Part shown: positions 1 to 9,410 of the stretch, one piece after another
How positions within the stretch are numbered: the first letter of the stretch is position 1
Layout of the letters: each line of letters starts with the position of its first letter
Assembly (NCBI GenBank): GCA_001510295.1
Contig: LFEZ01000017.1
Span: forward strand, 1 to 58,316
Length of the DNA stretch: 58,316 nucleotides
DNA from: Thaumarchaeota archaeon casp-thauma4
GTDB taxonomy: Archaea > Thermoproteota > Nitrososphaeria > Nitrososphaerales > Nitrosopumilaceae
Direction: 5' to 3'
Translations under genes and position numbers: made by a program
Notes under the pieces: model-generated
Told to the model about the DNA's origin: nothing
Database searches by the model: none
What the model saw: the letters and a program-made list of their open reading frames with translations, nothing else

Positions 1-45
1 ATAAAGCATCTTTGATTTTTATAGGCAGAATCCAATCTGAAACTA

Positions 46-285
46 TTGACTGAAAACCCTGTAAAAAAAGTAACATCAAAGGATCTAATCGCTAAAGGTT
101 CCTTAGTTGCAATAATTATCGCTGTTCCTACATTAATTCTCTTTTACGCTGTATGGACAATAACTAGTGATCTAATTTTTGGAGCCGTTGCAGGATTGAT
201 TACTAATTTTATTACATTGGGTATTTCATTTAAAATCGTAAGTAAAAAATTTGTTAAAAAACGAAAAGACAATTCTGAATTATAA
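46..285 (+). CDS. Small two-helix membrane protein, unknown function
   Basis: A 79-residue protein starting at TTG. Two hydrophobic stretches are visible, about residues 20-41 (rich in I, V and L) and 46-65, joined by a very short turn, so it is probably a hairpin integral membrane protein. The C-terminus is strongly basic (KKFVKKRK), which fits a cytoplasmic tail by the positive-inside rule. It is the first of four closely spaced same-strand genes (to 1437), the next being a winged-helix-like protein. I recognise no family. The start is uncertain because no ATG is available upstream in frame. Confidence 0.6.
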   Translation: MTENPVKKVTSKDLIAKGSLVAIIIAVPTLILFYAVWTITSDLIFGAVAGLITNFITLGISFKIVSKKFVKKRKDNSEL

Positions 286-293
286 TCAATAAA

Positions 294-656
294 ATGAATC
301 TTTCACAAATAATTAAAACTCTTGTATCTGAAATAAAATTAACAGAAATTCAAGCAAAAATTTTTTTACACATTGTAATTCACGGTAAAATGAATACATC
401 TAAAATTTCAAGTGATCTGAATATTTCTATCGATGATGCAACTGAAAACTCAAAAAAACTAGTAGAGTTAGGTGGATTCATTGATATGCCTAATGATGAG
501 TTTGAGGCAATGCATCCTAGATTTACTGCAGTCAATATGTATCGGAAAATGTGTGAGCGAGAACAAAAAAAGTTTAAGAAAAACTTGAACATCGATAATA
601 TCGGTGTTGCATTAGAAGTATCTTATGATGATGCAAGGACTAAATATAACAAATAA
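294..656 (+). CDS. TrmB-like winged-helix transcriptional regulator (small)
   Basis: A 120-residue protein. Residues about 12-65 have the helix-helix-turn-helix pattern of TrmB/MarR-type winged helices: an EIQAKIFLHIV helix, then MNTSKISSDLNIS, then a second helix leading to a wing-like LVELGGFIDM segment. The tail is charged and lacks an obvious effector-binding domain, so it is much shorter than full TrmB proteins. It lies 8 nt after the membrane protein and 11 nt before a Cys-containing protein, so the group is probably one transcript. DNA binding is inferred from fold pattern only. It could instead be an RNA-binding or structural winged helix. Confidence 0.55.
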   Translation: MNLSQIIKTLVSEIKLTEIQAKIFLHIVIHGKMNTSKISSDLNISIDDATENSKKLVELGGFIDMPNDEFEAMHPRFTAVNMYRKMCEREQKKFKKNLNIDNIGVALEVSYDDARTKYNK

Positions 657-667
657 AATGAAAAATT

Positions 668-1150
668 ATGAGTGAATCTGATGCTCCTTCTGGAAAACCT
701 CAAAGTTATACTAGAAAAACTCTAGGCAACTCTGAAAATAAACCACAAGTCCCTGAAATTTATAAATGCTGTAATAATCCTCAGATAACATATCTTGCTC
801 CTGTTAACATTAACATTTATGAAAAAACAATTGGTTCAGTTGATGTTTGGAGATGTGCTGCATGTATGAAAGTTTTCTGTGAAGAAAAAACATTAGGAAT
901 TGATTCTATTTCTGATATCGTTGGAATGCCACGAATTGAAGATAATGAAAAATGGGCGGTCATTGTAAGTAAATTACAAAAAGGAAAAGACAAATGGAAA
1001 TTAGTCAAATTAAAAGAAACTGGAATGATAAAATTTGAAACATCTGATGAAAAACTCATTGACCTAAAGATTCAAGATTATAAAATTGTAGATAATTTTC
1101 ATTCAAGTTTTCTTGTATTAGATCACATACACACTGCAGTTGAAATTTAG
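668..1150 (+). CDS. Conserved-looking hypothetical protein with two Cys pairs
   Basis: A 160-residue soluble protein with a polar, probably disordered first 30 residues. Two cysteine pairs follow (KCC near residue 35 and CAAC near 65) that could bind one metal. The rest alternates charged and hydrophobic residues, as in a small alpha/beta domain. There is no signal peptide or membrane segment. It sits 11 nt after the winged-helix gene and 2 nt before the next small gene. I do not recognise a family, and metal binding is only inferred from the cysteines. Confidence 0.55.
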   Translation: MSESDAPSGKPQSYTRKTLGNSENKPQVPEIYKCCNNPQITYLAPVNINIYEKTIGSVDVWRCAACMKVFCEEKTLGIDSISDIVGMPRIEDNEKWAVIVSKLQKGKDKWKLVKLKETGMIKFETSDEKLIDLKIQDYKIVDNFHSSFLVLDHIHTAVEI

Positions 1151-1152
1151 TC

Positions 1153-1437
1153 TTGAAAATTACTGTTAATATCCAAGAAATTACTGGTACTCAAATGGCT
1201 GCAAAGATTATTGGTAATTTCATCATTGATGAACATTCATTTCCTTTTACTGGAATTGCATTTGGACGAATTGGAGGTCAAAATATAGGTGTAAAACTAA
1301 CTGACGATGTTGAAAAAAATATCAAAGACTTGGGTTATGATCTTGATGTTACAATTGACACTTTACAAAAAAATCTAATTCAAGGTGATCTTACTTTGCC
1401 TGAAGGATTACAAAGAGAATCTTTTGCTGACGATTAA
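1153..1437 (+). CDS. Hypothetical protein, 94 aa
   Basis: A small soluble protein starting at TTG two bases after the previous stop. It is compact, with alternating beta-like strands ([20 protein letters not shown]) and glycine turns, and an acidic C-terminus. The last 4 bases overlap the 3' end of the convergent mtnP gene. It closes the four-gene cluster at the left edge of the window. No family is recognised. Confidence 0.55.
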   Translation: MKITVNIQEITGTQMAAKIIGNFIIDEHSFPFTGIAFGRIGGQNIGVKLTDDVEKNIKDLGYDLDVTIDTLQKNLIQGDLTLPEGLQRESFADD

Positions 1438-2225
1438 AATTCTGCTTCTTCTAATGCCTTTTCACATAAACATGATTTTGAAACAGGAATCTTATCAATT
1501 AATAAAGTGAGAAGTTTTTTTGTTAATTCAACATTTTTTGATAATGTTTCAATAACCTCTTTTGCAGTAACAGGTTTTTCTGCCCACACATCATAATCGG
1601 TTACTGTTGAAATCGATGCATAGCAAATTTGTGCCTCTCTTGCTAATTGACATTCTGGAACTAGAGTCATGCCGATAATTTCTGCACCTGTACTTTTGTA
1701 AAATTTTGATTCTGCTTTAGTTGAAAATCTTGGTCCTTCAATGCAGACATACGTTGCTTCTTTGTGAATTTTTAACTCTTGTTCATTTGCTACATCTAAA
1801 ATGGCATTTTGTAGTTCTGGACAGAATGGATCTGCAACTGAAATATGTATTACTCTTCCATCTTCTGAAAATGAACCTTTCCTTGATTTTGTAAAATCTA
1901 AAAATTGTGTTGGTAGTGCAAAGTCACGTGGAGCAAATTCTTCTTTTAAGCTTCCTACCGCTGATGGGGCAATAATTCTCTTTACTCCTAATTCCTTGAA
2001 TGCCCAAATATTTGCTCTATAGTTTATCATATGTGGTGGAATTGTATGTTTTTTTCCATGTCTTGGTAAAAACGCAATTTTTCTTCCGTTGAACTCGCCA
2101 ATTGTTATCGAGTCCGATGGTTTTCCATATGGTGTATCTATTGTAATTTCTCTTGGTTTTTTCAGTAGTCCTGAATCATAAATTCCTGTACCGCCAAAAA
2201 TTCCGATCTCTGCAGACTCTTCCAT
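1434..2225 (-). CDS. mtnP: S-methyl-5'-thioadenosine phosphorylase
   Basis: Phosphorolysis of methylthioadenosine, a by-product of polyamine and related SAM chemistry, to adenine and methylthioribose-1-phosphate in the cytoplasm. The 263-residue length fits the PNP/MTAP family. Visible motifs are the phosphate loop [11 protein letters not shown] at residues 8-18, the [11 protein letters not shown] segment near 55-65, and the INYRANIW segment that follows it. The C-terminus is Cys-rich (CLCEKA). Its ATG overlaps the last base of the upstream apt stop codon, so the two are translationally coupled. The adenine released here is the substrate of Apt, making a two-step salvage module. Substrate preference for MTA over inosine or guanosine is inferred from the overall resemblance. 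Confidence 0.88.
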   Translation of the reverse strand: MEESAEIGIFGGTGIYDSGLLKKPREITIDTPYGKPSDSITIGEFNGRKIAFLPRHGKKHTIPPHMINYRANIWAFKELGVKRIIAPSAVGSLKEEFAPRDFALPTQFLDFTKSRKGSFSEDGRVIHISVADPFCPELQNAILDVANEQELKIHKEATYVCIEGPRFSTKAESKFYKSTGAEIIGMTLVPECQLAREAQICYASISTVTDYDVWAEKPVTAKEVIETLSKNVELTKKLLTLLIDKIPVSKSCLCEKALEEAEF

Positions 2226-2737
2226 TAGTATTCTACCAATGACTCTGATCTATATTCTTTAATTTTTTCTCGTCCGTTTAGTCCAAGTAATTCTATAATG
2301 AATGCAAATCCTACTACTGTACCTTCAATTTTTTCAATTAATTTTGCTGCTGCTTTAGCAGTTCCACCTGTTGCAAGTAAATCATCACAAATGAGAACTC
2401 GTTGTCCTTTCTGAATCACATCTTTTTGCACTTCCATGACTGCTTTTCCGTATTCAATTGTGTAAGAAGTTTTGACAGTTTTTCCTGGTAATTTTCCTGC
2501 TTTACGAAGTAAAACCATCCCTTTGTTATACTTTAACGCTAATGCGGTTGCTAAAATGAATCCTCTAGATTCAATTCCTGCAAAAACATCTACATCATTA
2601 GGATGAAATTTCTTTGTAAATTCCTCTACTACAAATGAAAGTGCAGATGGATCACCTAGAATTGGTGAAAAATCTCTAAACAAAATTCCTTTTTTAGGAA
2701 AATCTGGATAATCTCCAATTTTGTCTTTTAGATTCAT
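2225..2737 (-). CDS. apt: Adenine phosphoribosyltransferase
   Basis: Converts adenine and PRPP to AMP plus pyrophosphate. The 170-residue length is typical. The N-terminal [15 protein letters not shown] segment is the adenine-binding hood signature of APRT. The PRPP loop [14 protein letters not shown] lies near residues 113-126. First gene of the apt-mtnP operon, with a one-base TAATG overlap. Together they recycle the adenine moiety of methylthioadenosine back to AMP. Confidence 0.93.
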   Translation of the reverse strand: MNLKDKIGDYPDFPKKGILFRDFSPILGDPSALSFVVEEFTKKFHPNDVDVFAGIESRGFILATALALKYNKGMVLLRKAGKLPGKTVKTSYTIEYGKAVMEVQKDVIQKGQRVLICDDLLATGGTAKAAAKLIEKIEGTVVGFAFIIELLGLNGREKIKEYRSESLVEY

Positions 2738-2778
2738 AACTTTAGACGAAAAATTGAGAAATAAAAACCGTTAGTTGA

Positions 2779-4938
2779 TCAATTAATGGTGAATTTTGTT
2801 GATGCATTTGATGTACCATCATCTGCAGTTATTCCATACTCTCCAATTACTAAATCTGCTGGAATTTGCCATAGCGTTAGGTATTCTCCATTACTTTTTG
2901 CAGTGATGGTTAGTTCTTCAATGATAATATGATCTGAATTCATTATTTTTATTGATATACTTGCAGACATTCTTGCACCTGATCCTGAAATAGTTAATAA
3001 TTCATTTGTTCTATAATCTGGTCTATCTGTAACTAAAGTAAATTCATTTTCCACTCCAGTAACTAAAAATTTAAACTCTTTGAAATTACCTCCACTTTTT
3101 GCCAATACTGTCCACTTTCCTAACTCACCATCTAACGGAATTCTGAAATTAGTTATTTTGAATACTCCATTTTGATCTGAAAATGTTTCAATTTTTTTGA
3201 TAACTGTGCCCTTAGCATCACTAATTGTAATATCTAACAATACATTGATTGCACCGGTATTACCGGTAATCAAAATTTGTTCTCCTAGTTTATAATTATC
3301 TCTAGTTGTTTGAATTGAAATTGCACCAGAACCTGTAGTTAATCCAACTGCGAACACTGCTGAAACTGTATTTCCAGTTCCTCTTCCTATATTCATGGTA
3401 TAAGATCCAGTAGATAATTCGCCAGATTTAATTTTGTATATTTCTTTTCCATCTGGTCCTAAATTCAATGTATCAGAAAATTTCTCTTTATCTGTAGAAT
3501 CAATTAAAATTATTGAAATTTGTGCATTGACTGGACCTTGAATCTCAACAATAACTTCTTCATTTGATAAGAAATTTAATTTTGTTGGTTTAACAATCAA
3601 AATTTCTTCTGGCTCTTGTCCCACACCAAAAATTGTAATACCTGATTCATCTCCTTGAAATGCTAATAAAACGTAAGTTCCTTTAACTGAACCTCTTGGT
3701 ATCTCTGCATTGAAATTTACAATTCCTGATTCTCCAACTAATATAGTTCTAGAAATAATTTCTGTACCTTTTGAATCTTCGATAATTATAGACATTTCTT
3801 GGTTTGGAATTGCACTACCTTCAAAGACAACAATATCTCCTGCATCAACCTTTGTTTCTGTAGTTGTTATATTGATTAATTTTGCACTAATCACTGTGAT
3901 ATTTCTCAATGCCTTATTTTTACCATCATCAATTTCAATTGAAACTATTCCTAATTCCAAGTCTGGTGCAAATAAATTATCATAAGTCCATTTACCATCA
4001 AATCTAACTTGAATTGTATCTATTAGAAGAATTTCTCCTTTTGCATCTTTTGTTATGATTGTTATTGTTCCATGTGGTGTTGACATTCCTTCAAGTGTAA
4101 TTGTCTCACCACGTTTGACCTCTTGAGGTGTATTACCTAATGATAATTTTATCACCTCTGCAATTTCTCTATTTTCTAATTGTACAATTCTAATGCTTAG
4201 ACTTTTTTCAGTTCCACCTGAATCTCTTAATACAAATTCAGTTCTTTCATCATTTTGTATAATTGGTACTTTAGATGTGAATAGTATTCTTCCATTCTCA
4301 TCAACTTTAACTGATTTTTGTAATTCATTTGAAACATAGAACTCAAGTAATTGATTTGGAACAAATCCTTCTCCTACTACTCTAAAATTAGAATTTGATG
4401 CTGGCATTTCTGGAATTAATCTAAAGTTCGACTTTTCTTTTATTGCAACACTTTTTGTTTGTTCTCCTTTTGATTCATTTCGAAGTATTTCTAATGCTTC
4501 GTTTTGAGATGTTTCAGAAATTGTAACTGTTGTACTTGCAGAACTAATTGTTTCACCGTTAGAATCTAATGCTCTCCAATTTATCACTGGATTATTTTCT
4601 GTTGTCTTAATCTTAATTCCAAATTTTACAGATTGACCTGGATTTACTTCATTCTGAGATGTGAACACAATTACTCCTTGAGGTGTATTTTTCCCCATCC
4701 ATCCTTCTTCTGTTTTAAAAGACTTGAATTCATTATCTCCGCTCATCCAAATCCTCACTGTATTGATATTTGCTGTATTGTCTCTATTATTTTTTAATTC
4801 AAGTATAGTTGAATCCTCAAAACCTATGCTTGTGGCAATGACTTCATTATCCGCAAAACTAGTTCCAAAATTCGATACAAAAATAATTGATAAAACTAGT
4901 GTCAATGAAAAAACTAAAACTGGATAAGATCTCATCAT
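2779..4938 (-). CDS. Secreted multi-domain Ig-like surface protein
   Basis: A 719-residue protein with a clear Sec signal peptide (MMRSYPVLVFSLTLVLSIIF, cleavage probably after SFA near residue 29). The rest is a chain of beta-sandwich-like modules of roughly 90-110 residues. Each has patterns such as G-E-x-I-T-L-x-G and G-x-W-x-Y, resembling macroglobulin or bacterial Ig-like folds. The many Asn-x-Ser/Thr sites suit archaeal N-glycosylation. No C-terminal membrane anchor is visible, so it may be secreted or held in the S-layer. It stands alone between apt and the aldo/keto reductase. The family is a common type in Nitrosopumilus-like genomes but its function is unknown. Confidence 0.72.
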   Translation of the reverse strand: MMRSYPVLVFSLTLVLSIIFVSNFGTSFADNEVIATSIGFEDSTILELKNNRDNTANINTVRIWMSGDNEFKSFKTEEGWMGKNTPQGVIVFTSQNEVNPGQSVKFGIKIKTTENNPVINWRALDSNGETISSASTTVTISETSQNEALEILRNESKGEQTKSVAIKEKSNFRLIPEMPASNSNFRVVGEGFVPNQLLEFYVSNELQKSVKVDENGRILFTSKVPIIQNDERTEFVLRDSGGTEKSLSIRIVQLENREIAEVIKLSLGNTPQEVKRGETITLEGMSTPHGTITIITKDAKGEILLIDTIQVRFDGKWTYDNLFAPDLELGIVSIEIDDGKNKALRNITVISAKLINITTTETKVDAGDIVVFEGSAIPNQEMSIIIEDSKGTEIISRTILVGESGIVNFNAEIPRGSVKGTYVLLAFQGDESGITIFGVGQEPEEILIVKPTKLNFLSNEEVIVEIQGPVNAQISIILIDSTDKEKFSDTLNLGPDGKEIYKIKSGELSTGSYTMNIGRGTGNTVSAVFAVGLTTGSGAISIQTTRDNYKLGEQILITGNTGAINVLLDITISDAKGTVIKKIETFSDQNGVFKITNFRIPLDGELGKWTVLAKSGGNFKEFKFLVTGVENEFTLVTDRPDYRTNELLTISGSGARMSASISIKIMNSDHIIIEELTITAKSNGEYLTLWQIPADLVIGEYGITADDGTSNASTKFTIN

Positions 4939-4997
4939 AGAATTTATCTATTATCTACAATTAAATCTTAATGAGAATTGATTCGTGAAATTTACGA

Positions 4998-6002
4998 CTA
5001 TGCAACCTGAGTATCTTTCAATTCGTATGGATTTGCTGACCACCATTGTGTATATAGTTGATCAATTTCTTTCATATCTCCATCACTTAGATATTTTCCA
5101 TCAGACATATCTGAAAATGTCTGAATTTCTTCTTCACTAATCACTGTTGGAAAGACTGAAGAAATACCTTGTTTTGATAAGATAAATTTAATGGCTAATT
5201 CTTTAATGCTCAATCCATTTCTATCTGCAATTGGTCTTAACTCTTCAACTTTTTTCAATGAAGCCTTGATCCATTCACCTTTTCTCACAGAACGATGATC
5301 TTTTTCATCAATCTTTGTATCCGCATTTACTTTACCAGTTAAAATTCCTGACGCGTCTGGAACTCTAACTAGAATTCCTACGTCATTTTCTATGCCTGAA
5401 TTTAATAATTCATTTCCTGGTGTTTGCTCTAAAATATTGAACACAGTTTGAACTGCTGTTGCATTTTTTCTTTTCATTGATTCTAATCCTTCTGCTGTCC
5501 ATCCTATTGCAGGTCCTAATGCAATCTGGTATGTTCTGATTTTTTCTTCATCAATTAAACTATCTAATGTATTGAAAATAGAATCATCTTTAATATGATG
5601 CATCTTTGGATTGTGCAATCCATACATGTCAACATAATCTGTCTTCAATCTGTCCAAACTATTCTTTAATGCTTTACGTGTAAACTCTTCATCAAATTGT
5701 TGTGGTAATTCTGTATGTCCAATTTGTTTAACTTGCTCAAAATCATAACCATATTTAGTTGAAATTATAACTTCATCTCTCATGTCTTTGAAAGTTTCGC
5801 CAATTAATCGTTCACTCTTGCCCTTTCCATACATGTCTCCTGTCTCAAAGAAATTTATTCCACAATCATATGCTTTTTTTAACATTCTTTTAGCTTCATC
5901 TTCATCAATTTCTTTTCCCCACCAATTCAATGCAATAGTCCATGCCCCAAAACCAATCTCGGAAACTTCTATTCCACTTTTTCCTAATTTCTTATATTTC
6001 AT
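4998..6002 (-). CDS. Aldo/keto reductase
   Basis: An NADPH-dependent (beta/alpha)8 oxidoreductase of 334 residues. Visible signatures are FFETGDMYGKGKSERLIG (catalytic Asp and Tyr near residues 52-56), ISTKYGYD (catalytic Lys near 83) and DMYGLHNP (His near 130). The C-terminal ELAIKFILSK and GISSVFPTVIS segments form the cofactor site. The substrate cannot be told. It is the last gene of an operon with a DUF1802-type protein and a chlorite-dismutase-family protein, each junction overlapping by 4 nt. This suggests a shared job, perhaps handling an oxidised tetrapyrrole or aldehyde, but that is inference. Confidence 0.87.
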   Translation of the reverse strand: MKYKKLGKSGIEVSEIGFGAWTIALNWWGKEIDEDEAKRMLKKAYDCGINFFETGDMYGKGKSERLIGETFKDMRDEVIISTKYGYDFEQVKQIGHTELPQQFDEEFTRKALKNSLDRLKTDYVDMYGLHNPKMHHIKDDSIFNTLDSLIDEEKIRTYQIALGPAIGWTAEGLESMKRKNATAVQTVFNILEQTPGNELLNSGIENDVGILVRVPDASGILTGKVNADTKIDEKDHRSVRKGEWIKASLKKVEELRPIADRNGLSIKELAIKFILSKQGISSVFPTVISEEEIQTFSDMSDGKYLSDGDMKEIDQLYTQWWSANPYELKDTQVA

Positions 6003-6547
6003 TTAACAATTTCCTTGAATTCTTGTAATTTCTCATTAATTTCATTATCCTTCAAAGCTGATTCACCTTCTTGAAAATTAGAATTTAATTCTATCCAAGA
6101 TTTGCATCCTGAAAACTCTGATTTTAATGACAAATTAAATTCTGGAATTTTCATTGTCTTTAAGAATAATACTTTCATCGGTTTTTCTGGCTTCCAATTC
6201 CTTCTTTCTTGAATGTATGAATCACTCCAAACATGAAATGATGATAAATCATTAATCACATCATTAGATTCTACATCTTTTTCAAACAAAACTTCTGCAT
6301 ACGATGAAATCTTGTTAAATCCTTCATCTGGTTTTTTGTCTAATACCTCATTAAGAAAATCATGAAATTCTGGTTTCACATGTTTTGTTTCTTGATGTTC
6401 CCATGTTGGAAATAAAAAAAACTTTTTGGATTCAACATTAAATCCTGATACAGTTTCTAAAATTCCGCCTTTTCTTAAAATTACTGTTTGCTTTCCCTGT
6501 TCTAGAGCTTTTACAACGGTAGCCCATTCTTTTAATGCGTCCATCAT
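5999..6547 (-). CDS. DUF1802-type protein
   Basis: A 182-residue protein resembling the DUF1802 family. The N-terminus LKEWATVVKALEQGKQTVILRKGG is followed by a FFLFPTWEHQ segment, as in that family. A central ERRNWKPEKPMKVLFLKTMK stretch and an Asn/Lys-rich C-terminus follow. It is soluble. The middle position in an operon with 4-nt overlaps on both sides implies coupled translation with the Cld-family protein (upstream) and the aldo/keto reductase (downstream). The biochemical function of the family is not established. Confidence 0.7.
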   Translation of the reverse strand: MMDALKEWATVVKALEQGKQTVILRKGGILETVSGFNVESKKFFLFPTWEHQETKHVKPEFHDFLNEVLDKKPDEGFNKISSYAEVLFEKDVESNDVINDLSSFHVWSDSYIQERRNWKPEKPMKVLFLKTMKIPEFNLSLKSEFSGCKSWIELNSNFQEGESALKDNEINEKLQEFKEIVK

Positions 6548-7224
6548 CCAAGACTCGTAATTATAGGAACTATATCTTTTTTCACACAGACTATCATTGG
6601 AGTATCTTCCTTGACAAATGCTGAAACTTTGGTTCCTCTAAGTTCCATAATCATGTCTTGGAAAATATTTAGATCATCTGATTCAAACGCTAACATGAAA
6701 TCTTGGTCATGTATGCCGAACGAATATGTTGTGTTCAATTCTACTTGTGGATATTTTTGACTAACTTTGATATGTTCTTCCATCATTAGTTTTCGTTGTT
6801 CAAGAGGAAGAAGATACCATTCTCTTGTTTTTAAAAAAGGATAAACAACTGCATATTTTTTGGCCTCCAATCCTCCTACAAATGAATGAATTCTATCTTT
6901 TTGTGCGTATATTGATGGACGTGTTGATGAAAAATACACTAAAGATGGTATAATGTATTTGCCAACTACTGTCAGGTATATTTTTGAAATTGTTTCTTGA
7001 ATGTCTTCTACCGATTCTGACATAAACCAAATTAAAAAATCAGCATCATTTCTTAATCCTAATGTTGAATACGTTCTAATTTTCACTGAAGCATTTTCTA
7101 AAATATTTTCTAACTCTTTTGCTGATTCCTCTTTTGCTAAATCTGCCATCCATCTCCATTTTGGATCTATCTTGAAAAACGAGAAATTAAAATAATATCT
7201 TTTATTTTCTTTAGACATATTCAT
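6544..7224 (-). CDS. Chlorite dismutase / ChdC (HemQ)-family heme protein
   Basis: A 226-residue ferredoxin-like-fold protein of the Cld/ChdC superfamily. Diagnostic features are KYAVVYPFLKTREWYLLP, the following LMMEEH segment whose His is the likely proximal heme ligand, and NTTYSFGIHDQDFMLAFE. In Gram-positive bacteria the family member ChdC converts coproheme to heme b. True chlorite dismutases split chlorite. In archaea that make heme from siroheme the role is less clear, so I assign only the family. It heads the operon with DUF1802 and aldo/keto reductase. The start at ATG 7224 is followed by NMSKENKRYY; the internal Met at residue 3 is an alternative. Confidence 0.8.
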   Translation of the reverse strand: MNMSKENKRYYFNFSFFKIDPKWRWMADLAKEESAKELENILENASVKIRTYSTLGLRNDADFLIWFMSESVEDIQETISKIYLTVVGKYIIPSLVYFSSTRPSIYAQKDRIHSFVGGLEAKKYAVVYPFLKTREWYLLPLEQRKLMMEEHIKVSQKYPQVELNTTYSFGIHDQDFMLAFESDDLNIFQDMIMELRGTKVSAFVKEDTPMIVCVKKDIVPIITSLG

Positions 7225-7261
7225 TCATTTGTTGTCTAATATTTAAAATAATTTTCTAACT

Positions 7262-8035
7262 TTATTGTTTGGCTTCTTCTAAAACCCAATCATAACCACG
7301 TTTTTCAAGTTCTTGTGCAAGAGATGCATCGCCACTTTTCAAAACTCTACCATCTGCAAATACGTGAACATAATCTAATCTGTCTAAGAAATTAAGAATT
7401 CTTGCATAATGTGTAATCAAAATTGTTGTTGAGTTTTTATCTGATACCTTACTGATTGCTTTTGCAACTGATTGTACAGCGTCAATATCTAATCCAGAAT
7501 CCGGTTCATCTAAAATTGAAATTTTTGGTTTTAGTACTGCCATTTGTAATACTTCTGCACGTTTTTTCTCTCCACCAGAAAATCCTTCATTCAAATATCT
7601 TGAAAGAAATTCTTCTTTTAATCCTACAGAATTGATATTTTCTTTCAGATAATTCTGAAATTCTCTTACTGTGATGAATACTTCTCTATCTTCTCCTCTC
7701 ATTGCTTTACTTAGTGCATTGTAAGATGTTCTAAGAAAATGTGAAAAACCTACACCTGAAACTTCTGTTGGATATTGAAATCCTAAAAATAATCCTTTTT
7801 TTGCTCTCTCATCAGCTGTTAATTCTAAAATACTTTTTCCATCCAAAATTATGTCTCCTTTTGTAACTTCATATTTTGGATGTGCCAATAGTGTATAAGC
7901 TAAGGTGCTTTTTCCAGAACCGTTAGGACCCATAATTGCATGAACCTCTCCTGGACCTGTTTTCAAATTTACTCCTTTGAGAATTTCTTTTCCTTCTCTT
8001 TTTACATGTAAATCCTTTATCTCAAGTACTGCCAT
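7262..8035 (-). CDS. sufC: Fe-S cluster assembly ATPase SufC
   Basis: The ABC-type ATPase of the SUF iron-sulfur assembly machine, which energises the SufB/SufD scaffold. 257 residues. Walker A GPNGSGKST lies at residues 36-44, the Q-loop is GFQYPTEVSGVGF, the signature is SGGEKKRAE, Walker B is ISILDEPDSGLDID, and the switch His is in ITHYARIL. The GFQYPTEV segment and overall length are typical of SufC rather than transporter ATPases. SufB and SufD are not in this window. The gene is flanked by an 82-nt gap after tfb and a 37-nt gap before the Cld-family gene, so it may be transcribed alone. Confidence 0.94.
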   Translation of the reverse strand: MAVLEIKDLHVKREGKEILKGVNLKTGPGEVHAIMGPNGSGKSTLAYTLLAHPKYEVTKGDIILDGKSILELTADERAKKGLFLGFQYPTEVSGVGFSHFLRTSYNALSKAMRGEDREVFITVREFQNYLKENINSVGLKEEFLSRYLNEGFSGGEKKRAEVLQMAVLKPKISILDEPDSGLDIDAVQSVAKAISKVSDKNSTTILITHYARILNFLDRLDYVHVFADGRVLKSGDASLAQELEKRGYDWVLEEAKQ

Positions 8036-8117
8036 TGGGTTTAATTTTTGATCTTCGTATATAATCTCGACGAATTTTAGCTAATCCTAACGTAAAATAA
8101 AGAAGAAAAGGGGGGGA

Positions 8118-9080
8118 TTATTTTTTGGCTAAAATAGGTCTTAATGTCAAAGTCATCTTATTTGTTGAAAGAATATCTTTAACTCTATTTCTGATTGTTA
8201 CTTCTGTGATACCAGAAACTAACGATACATCTCTTTGTAGAACATTTTGTCCTAACAAAACTGAAGATACGTACAGATATGCTGAGGCTATTCCATTTGG
8301 AGCCTTGCCATCTGTAATACTTTTTGTTTCTGTTTTTGCAGCAATTTCTAAAGCAAGTCGCTCAACTCTTACATCTGTTTTAGTTAGATTTGCGATCTTT
8401 GAGATATATCTGTCCATTGTAACTACTGGGGTTACAACATTTCCTATCTCTAAAACAAGATTTCTGTAGTATTTTGCAGCTAACTTTGTTTTTGCCTTTA
8501 CATCTTTTGGTTCACAAACATTCTTGCAAATTTCATCTAATGATCTGACTATTCCGCATTGTTTGCATGCGATATACACTACTGCTACAGTAATGCTTAT
8601 GACTGATTTACCTTTGACCTCGATGTTTTTTCCATCTAGACCACGATAAATCATGGATGCTGTTTCAACCACGTTTTTTGGAAGGCTGCAACTAACACAA
8701 GTTTCAGAAATTTTTCCTAAAACGTTAGTCAGTCTTCTCTCACGTGGAGATGTTACACGAACTCTTTGTTGCCATTTTCTTAGATTTTGCATCTGATTGG
8801 AAACTGCACTTGAGAGTTTTTTACCACTAAAATCTGTGGATGAAATTGAGATGTCGGTAGCAATTCCCATATCATGTTGTGCTAGTGTTGTTTGTCCAGA
8901 TGCTCTTGCTAATCTCATCTTGTCTTCAAGATTAGATGTTTTTGTTTCTGGACCCATATCAGCCATTTGTTCATCAACGACAATGCCGCATCCGGAACAA
9001 ATTCTCTCACCATTATGAATGTCATCTATGATTTGAGACTTACATTCATTACAGCAAGATTGTATTTCTATTGTACTCAT
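8118..9080 (-). CDS. tfb: Transcription initiation factor TFB (TFIIB)
   Basis: Recruits RNA polymerase to the TBP-bound promoter and reads the BRE. 320 residues. There is an N-terminal zinc ribbon with Cys pairs CNEC and CSGC (residues about 10-32), then a B-reader/linker region, then two cyclin-like repeats (about 115-205 and 215-310). The helix VVYIACKQCG lies in the first repeat. Overlaps the last 4 nt of gar1, an arrangement often seen in archaea. Thaumarchaea usually carry several TFBs, so this may be one of several paralogues. Confidence 0.94.
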   Translation of the reverse strand: MSTIEIQSCCNECKSQIIDDIHNGERICSGCGIVVDEQMADMGPETKTSNLEDKMRLARASGQTTLAQHDMGIATDISISSTDFSGKKLSSAVSNQMQNLRKWQQRVRVTSPRERRLTNVLGKISETCVSCSLPKNVVETASMIYRGLDGKNIEVKGKSVISITVAVVYIACKQCGIVRSLDEICKNVCEPKDVKAKTKLAAKYYRNLVLEIGNVVTPVVTMDRYISKIANLTKTDVRVERLALEIAAKTETKSITDGKAPNGIASAYLYVSSVLLGQNVLQRDVSLVSGITEVTIRNRVKDILSTNKMTLTLRPILAKK

Positions 9081-9340
9081 TTAAATTTTCTCCTGCTTTT
9101 TTTCTTTGCAGGAGTTTGATCAAGCGCAAAAACTTTCTTTCCACTAATGTTTCTCAAGTTATTTGTTAGTGGTATGGCTGACGCAAAGGGACTTGATACT
9201 GGTCCAATTAACTCTGTAACTTTTGCAATTTTTTGACTATTGCTATCACAAAGAATTTGACCTTCAGGTACCTCTGAGTTGAGTCGTACAATGACTCTGC
9301 CACTATTGGCTAAGTGCATAACTTCACCTACCTCCTGCAA
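9077..9340 (-). CDS. gar1: H/ACA RNP protein Gar1
   Basis: A small beta-barrel subunit of the H/ACA guide RNP that, with Cbf5, Nop10 and L7Ae, makes pseudouridine in rRNA. 87 residues. The start GEVMHLANSGRVIVRL, the mid-segment KIAKVTELIGPVSSPFAS and the basic tail KKKSRRKFK match archaeal Gar1. I choose TTG at 9340 because the family needs the residues before the internal Met-8. Overlaps tfb by 4 nt. The upstream 70-nt gap to srp19 shows no other feature. Confidence 0.86.
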   Translation of the reverse strand: MQEVGEVMHLANSGRVIVRLNSEVPEGQILCDSNSQKIAKVTELIGPVSSPFASAIPLTNNLRNISGKKVFALDQTPAKKKSRRKFK

Positions 9341-9410
9341 TCACAATTCATGCGTTTTGATAGTTTTCATTAAGTTCTGTCAACAAAACTTTAGTATGTA
9401 GCTATTTTCG

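Noticed and set aside
8101-8120. G-run just after the tfb stop codon
   Set aside because: A single run of seven G with no hairpin or repeat; not a quadruplex or terminator by itself.
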